DNA of 8,590 nucleotides from Flavobacterium psychrophilum (lineage in GTDB: Bacteria; Bacteroidota; Bacteroidia; Flavobacteriales; Flavobacteriaceae): positions 1 through 8,590 of the forward strand of contig CAMDGJ010000126.1 of the NCBI GenBank assembly GCA_945897545.1, given 5' to 3'. This document shows, in pieces, positions 7,343-8,590 of this stretch. Each line of letters begins with the position of its first letter. The first letter of the stretch is position 1. The position numbers and the translations under genes were made by a program. Under the pieces are notes generated by a model that saw only the letters and a program-made list of their open reading frames with translations, ran no database searches and was not told the origin of the DNA.

Positions 7343-7804
7343 ATGTCAAATTCATATTCTCAACTTTACATCCAAGCTGTATTTGCAGTAAAATATCGCA
7401 ATGCGATAATTGAAAAAGAATGGAAATCTCAATTAATGGCTGTCATCGGTAATCTAATTAACGAAACAGGATGCAAAACGATCATTGTTAATGGTGTTGA
7501 AGATCATTTGCATTGTTTTTTTATTTTGAAACCTTCTATTTCAATTTCGGATTTGATGCAAAGCGTAAAAGCAAAATCATCAAAATGGGTAAACGAAAGT
7601 AAATTGTTATTGAATCGATTTGAATGGCAAAGAGGTTTTGGGGCATTCAGCTATAGCAAATCGCATACTAACAATGTGTATAATTATATTCTAAATCAGG
7701 AAGAACATCATAAAAAACAGAGTTTTAGAGAGGAATATATAGAGTTCTTGAATAAATTTGAAGTTGATTATGATGAGCGGTTTATTTTTGAAGATTTGAT
7801 TTGA
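7343..7804 (+). CDS. tnpA: IS200-like / RAYT-type Y1 transposase
   Basis: This 153-residue protein has the features of Y1 HUH transposases. The metal-binding motif DHLHCFF places His55 and His57 together. The C-terminal helix contains VYNYILNQEEHH, where Tyr115, four residues before Gln119, is the expected catalytic tyrosine by comparison with IS200/IS605 TnpA. The trailing KKQSFREEYIEFLNKF...DYDERFIF is typical of the Bacteroidota branch. The length equals that of IS200-type TnpA, and all catalytic residues are present. Such enzymes cut and join single-stranded DNA at hairpins without making target-site duplications. REP-associated members (RAYTs) act on nearby palindromes. Here a palindrome cluster begins 16 bases after the stop, which favours a RAYT-like role. 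No TnpB and no clear left-end hairpin in 7257-7342 were seen, so the exact element borders are not defined. It lies between hsdM and hsdS in the same orientation. Confidence 0.92.
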   Translation: MSNSYSQLYIQAVFAVKYRNAIIEKEWKSQLMAVIGNLINETGCKTIIVNGVEDHLHCFFILKPSISISDLMQSVKAKSSKWVNESKLLLNRFEWQRGFGAFSYSKSHTNNVYNYILNQEEHHKKQSFREEYIEFLNKFEVDYDERFIFEDLI

Positions 7805-7820
7805 TTTTAATTATCAATAT

Positions 7821-7867
7821 CTTGAGTTGAAACCAAGGCAAGGATATCGGTCGTGCCGATGGCACTT
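7821..7867 (+). repeat. REP-like unit A (forward)
   Basis: The unit has two hairpins. The first is CTTGAGTT/AACCAAG (7821-7837) with a bulged A and a GA loop. The second is GTGCC-GAT-GGCAC (7853-7865). They are joined by GGCAAGGATATCGGTC, and the unit ends in TT. It lies 16 bases behind the transposase stop codon. A further small hairpin, TAGCA/TGCTA (7867-7881), follows. Confidence 0.8.
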
Positions 7868-7889
7868 AGCAATGGCTGCTATCTTTTAT

Positions 7890-7938
7890 CCTTGGGTTGA
7901 AACCCAAGGCAAGGATATTATCCGTGCAGATGGCACTT
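7890..7938 (+). repeat. REP-like unit B (forward)
   Basis: This is a direct repeat of unit A about 70 bases further on. The first hairpin is a perfect 9-bp stem CCTTGGGTT/AACCCAAGG with loop GA (7890-7909). The second, GTGCA-GAT-GGCAC (7924-7936), has one mismatch. The linker GGCAAGGATAT is identical to unit A. Confidence 0.82.
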
Positions 7939-7940
7939 GT

Positions 7941-7989
7941 AAGTGGCATAGCCACGACCGATAACATAACCTCGGGATTTATCCCGAGG
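7941..7989 (-). repeat. REP-like unit C (inverted)
   Basis: Read on the minus strand this has the same order as A and B: a 9-bp hairpin CCTCGGGAT/ATCCCGAGG (7970-7989, 2-base loop), a linker ending TATCGGTC, and GTGGC-TAT-GCCAC, ending CTT. It is therefore inverted relative to unit B, which ends 2 bases before it. Both stems differ from A and B by compensating changes. Confidence 0.8.
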
Positions 7990-8012
7990 ACACACAAAAC
8001 AAACACAAAACA

Positions 8013-8036
8013 AAGTGGCATAGCCACGACCGATAT
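8013..8036 (-). repeat. REP-like half-unit D (inverted), next to the hsdS start
   Basis: Bases 8013-8035 repeat bases 7941-7963 exactly (23 bases), including the GTGGC-ATA-GCCAC hairpin (8015-8027). The first-type hairpin is absent. The half-unit ends four bases before the hsdS ATG at 8040, so in any transcript entering hsdS from upstream the hairpin lies in the leader. The A/C-rich stretch 7990-8012 between C and D shows no structure. Confidence 0.8.
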
Positions 8037-8039
8037 AAA

Positions 8040-8590
8040 ATGAAGAAATACGATAACTATAAAGATTCTGGAATTGAATGGATTGGAGAGATTCCAGAGC
8101 ATTGGGAGGTTACTCGACTTGGTTTTTTAGCAAGTAAAATAGGCGATGGTTTACATGGAACTCCAAGCTATGTCGATAATTCTAATTTTAAATTTATTAA
8201 CGGTAATAACATTGATGATGGACAAATATCTATCTATGAACATACGAAATGTGTTTCTGAAGAAGAATATCTTTCAAATAAGAAAGAGCTAAATGAAAAT
8301 TCAATTTTAATGTCAATAAACGGCACAATTGGAAATTTAGGAGTCTATAAAGGAGAGAAAGTTATGCTTGGAAAAAGTGTAGCTTACATTAATATTATTG
8401 ATTCAAACGTATTGAGTTTTACTTATAGATATTTGGAATCTGAAAGCTGTAAAACCTATATTGATAATCAATTATCAGGTTCAACAATAAAAAATTTATC
8501 GCTGTATTCCATAAATAAAATACCTATTCCGTTTCCAAGCATTGAAGAACAAACCAAAATTGCCAACTACCTAGACCACAAAACCAGACA
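8040..8590 (+). CDS. hsdS: Type I restriction-modification specificity subunit, N-terminal part
   Basis: HsdS recognises the split DNA target through two target-recognition domains and positions HsdM and HsdR. The visible 183 residues begin MKKYDNYKDSGIEWIGEIP, the classic HsdS opening. The first recognition domain follows, with FKFINGNNIDDGQI, ILMSINGTIGNLGVY and the LSGSTIKNLSLYSINKIPIPFPS end motif. The conserved spacer begins with IEEQTKIANYLDHKT. The frame is open to the end of the window, so the second domain and stop lie outside. The ATG at 8040 is chosen because the encoded N-terminus matches the family, although no Shine-Dalgarno is present and a REP-like hairpin precedes it. The 1,050 bases between hsdM and hsdS hold the truncated yhcG, the transposase and the repeats. 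hsdS must be read by long transcription from upstream or from an unrecognised promoter. It looks intact as far as seen. Confidence 0.93.
   Translation, partial: MKKYDNYKDSGIEWIGEIPEHWEVTRLGFLASKIGDGLHGTPSYVDNSNFKFINGNNIDDGQISIYEHTKCVSEEEYLSNKKELNENSILMSINGTIGNLGVYKGEKVMLGKSVAYINIIDSNVLSFTYRYLESESCKTYIDNQLSGSTIKNLSLYSINKIPIPFPSIEEQTKIANYLDHKTR

Noticed and set aside
7757..7790. TTTG and TATTTTTG near the end of the transposase gene, as a promoter for hsdS
   Set aside because: The spacer is 22 bases, longer than usual, and the bases encode the conserved transposase C-terminus, so the match is probably chance in AT-rich DNA.
7821..8036. CRISPR array
   Set aside because: The repeats are few, in both orientations, of uneven spacing and internally palindromic. 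There are no spacer-like unique segments of constant length and no cas genes.
7866..8102. A 78-codon minus-strand open frame over the repeats
   Set aside because: It lies across the palindromic units and into hsdS, its peptide follows the repeat sequence, and it has no homologue-like pattern. It is a by-product of the repeats.
8040..8590. Phase-variable hsdS inversion system
   Set aside because: No second hsdS, no inverted copies of recognition-domain sequence and no recombinase are in the window. The inverted repeats here are REP-like and lie outside the hsdS coding region.

Overview
The window looks like a piece of a Flavobacterium-like genome (Bacteroidota, probably Flavobacteriaceae). 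The DNA is AT-rich, stop codons are mostly TAA, and genes lack clear Shine-Dalgarno sequences. The first gene ends in a type IX secretion sorting domain, a system confined to the Bacteroidota phylum.

Layout. (1) Bases 1-2882 hold the 3' part of a large secreted, Ig-like repeat protein with a T9SS C-terminal tail, followed by a strong terminator. (2) Bases 2991-3591 are a 600-base stretch without an intact gene. It holds a cluster of small palindromes, a decayed zinc-ribbon-like gene remnant with one in-frame stop, and a possible promoter. (3) Bases 3592-4890 encode an AAA_14/DUF4143-type ATPase. (4) Bases 4891-5270 hold a stem-loop, an orphan C-terminal coding fragment without a start, and a strong terminator just behind it. 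(5) From 5271 to the end is a type I restriction-modification locus: hsdM (intact), a yhcG/DUF1016 gene cut to its N-terminal quarter, an IS200-like/RAYT-type Y1 transposase, a cluster of REP-like palindromes, and the start of hsdS, which runs off the window. hsdR is not in view and may lie downstream.

How it fits together. HsdM and HsdS would form the modification enzyme, with HsdS choosing the target sequence and HsdM methylating adenine. Their genes are normally close, but here about 1.05 kb separates them, filled by the truncated yhcG, the transposase and its probable repeat targets. The repeat cluster is the most striking part. Two kinds of hairpin alternate in units, two units point forward, one and a half point backward, and the stems differ between copies by paired, compensating changes. 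This is the architecture of a bacterial interspersed mosaic element next to its likely mobilising enzyme. The last half-unit ends four bases before the hsdS start codon.

No CRISPR array, tRNA, rRNA or phage gene was seen.
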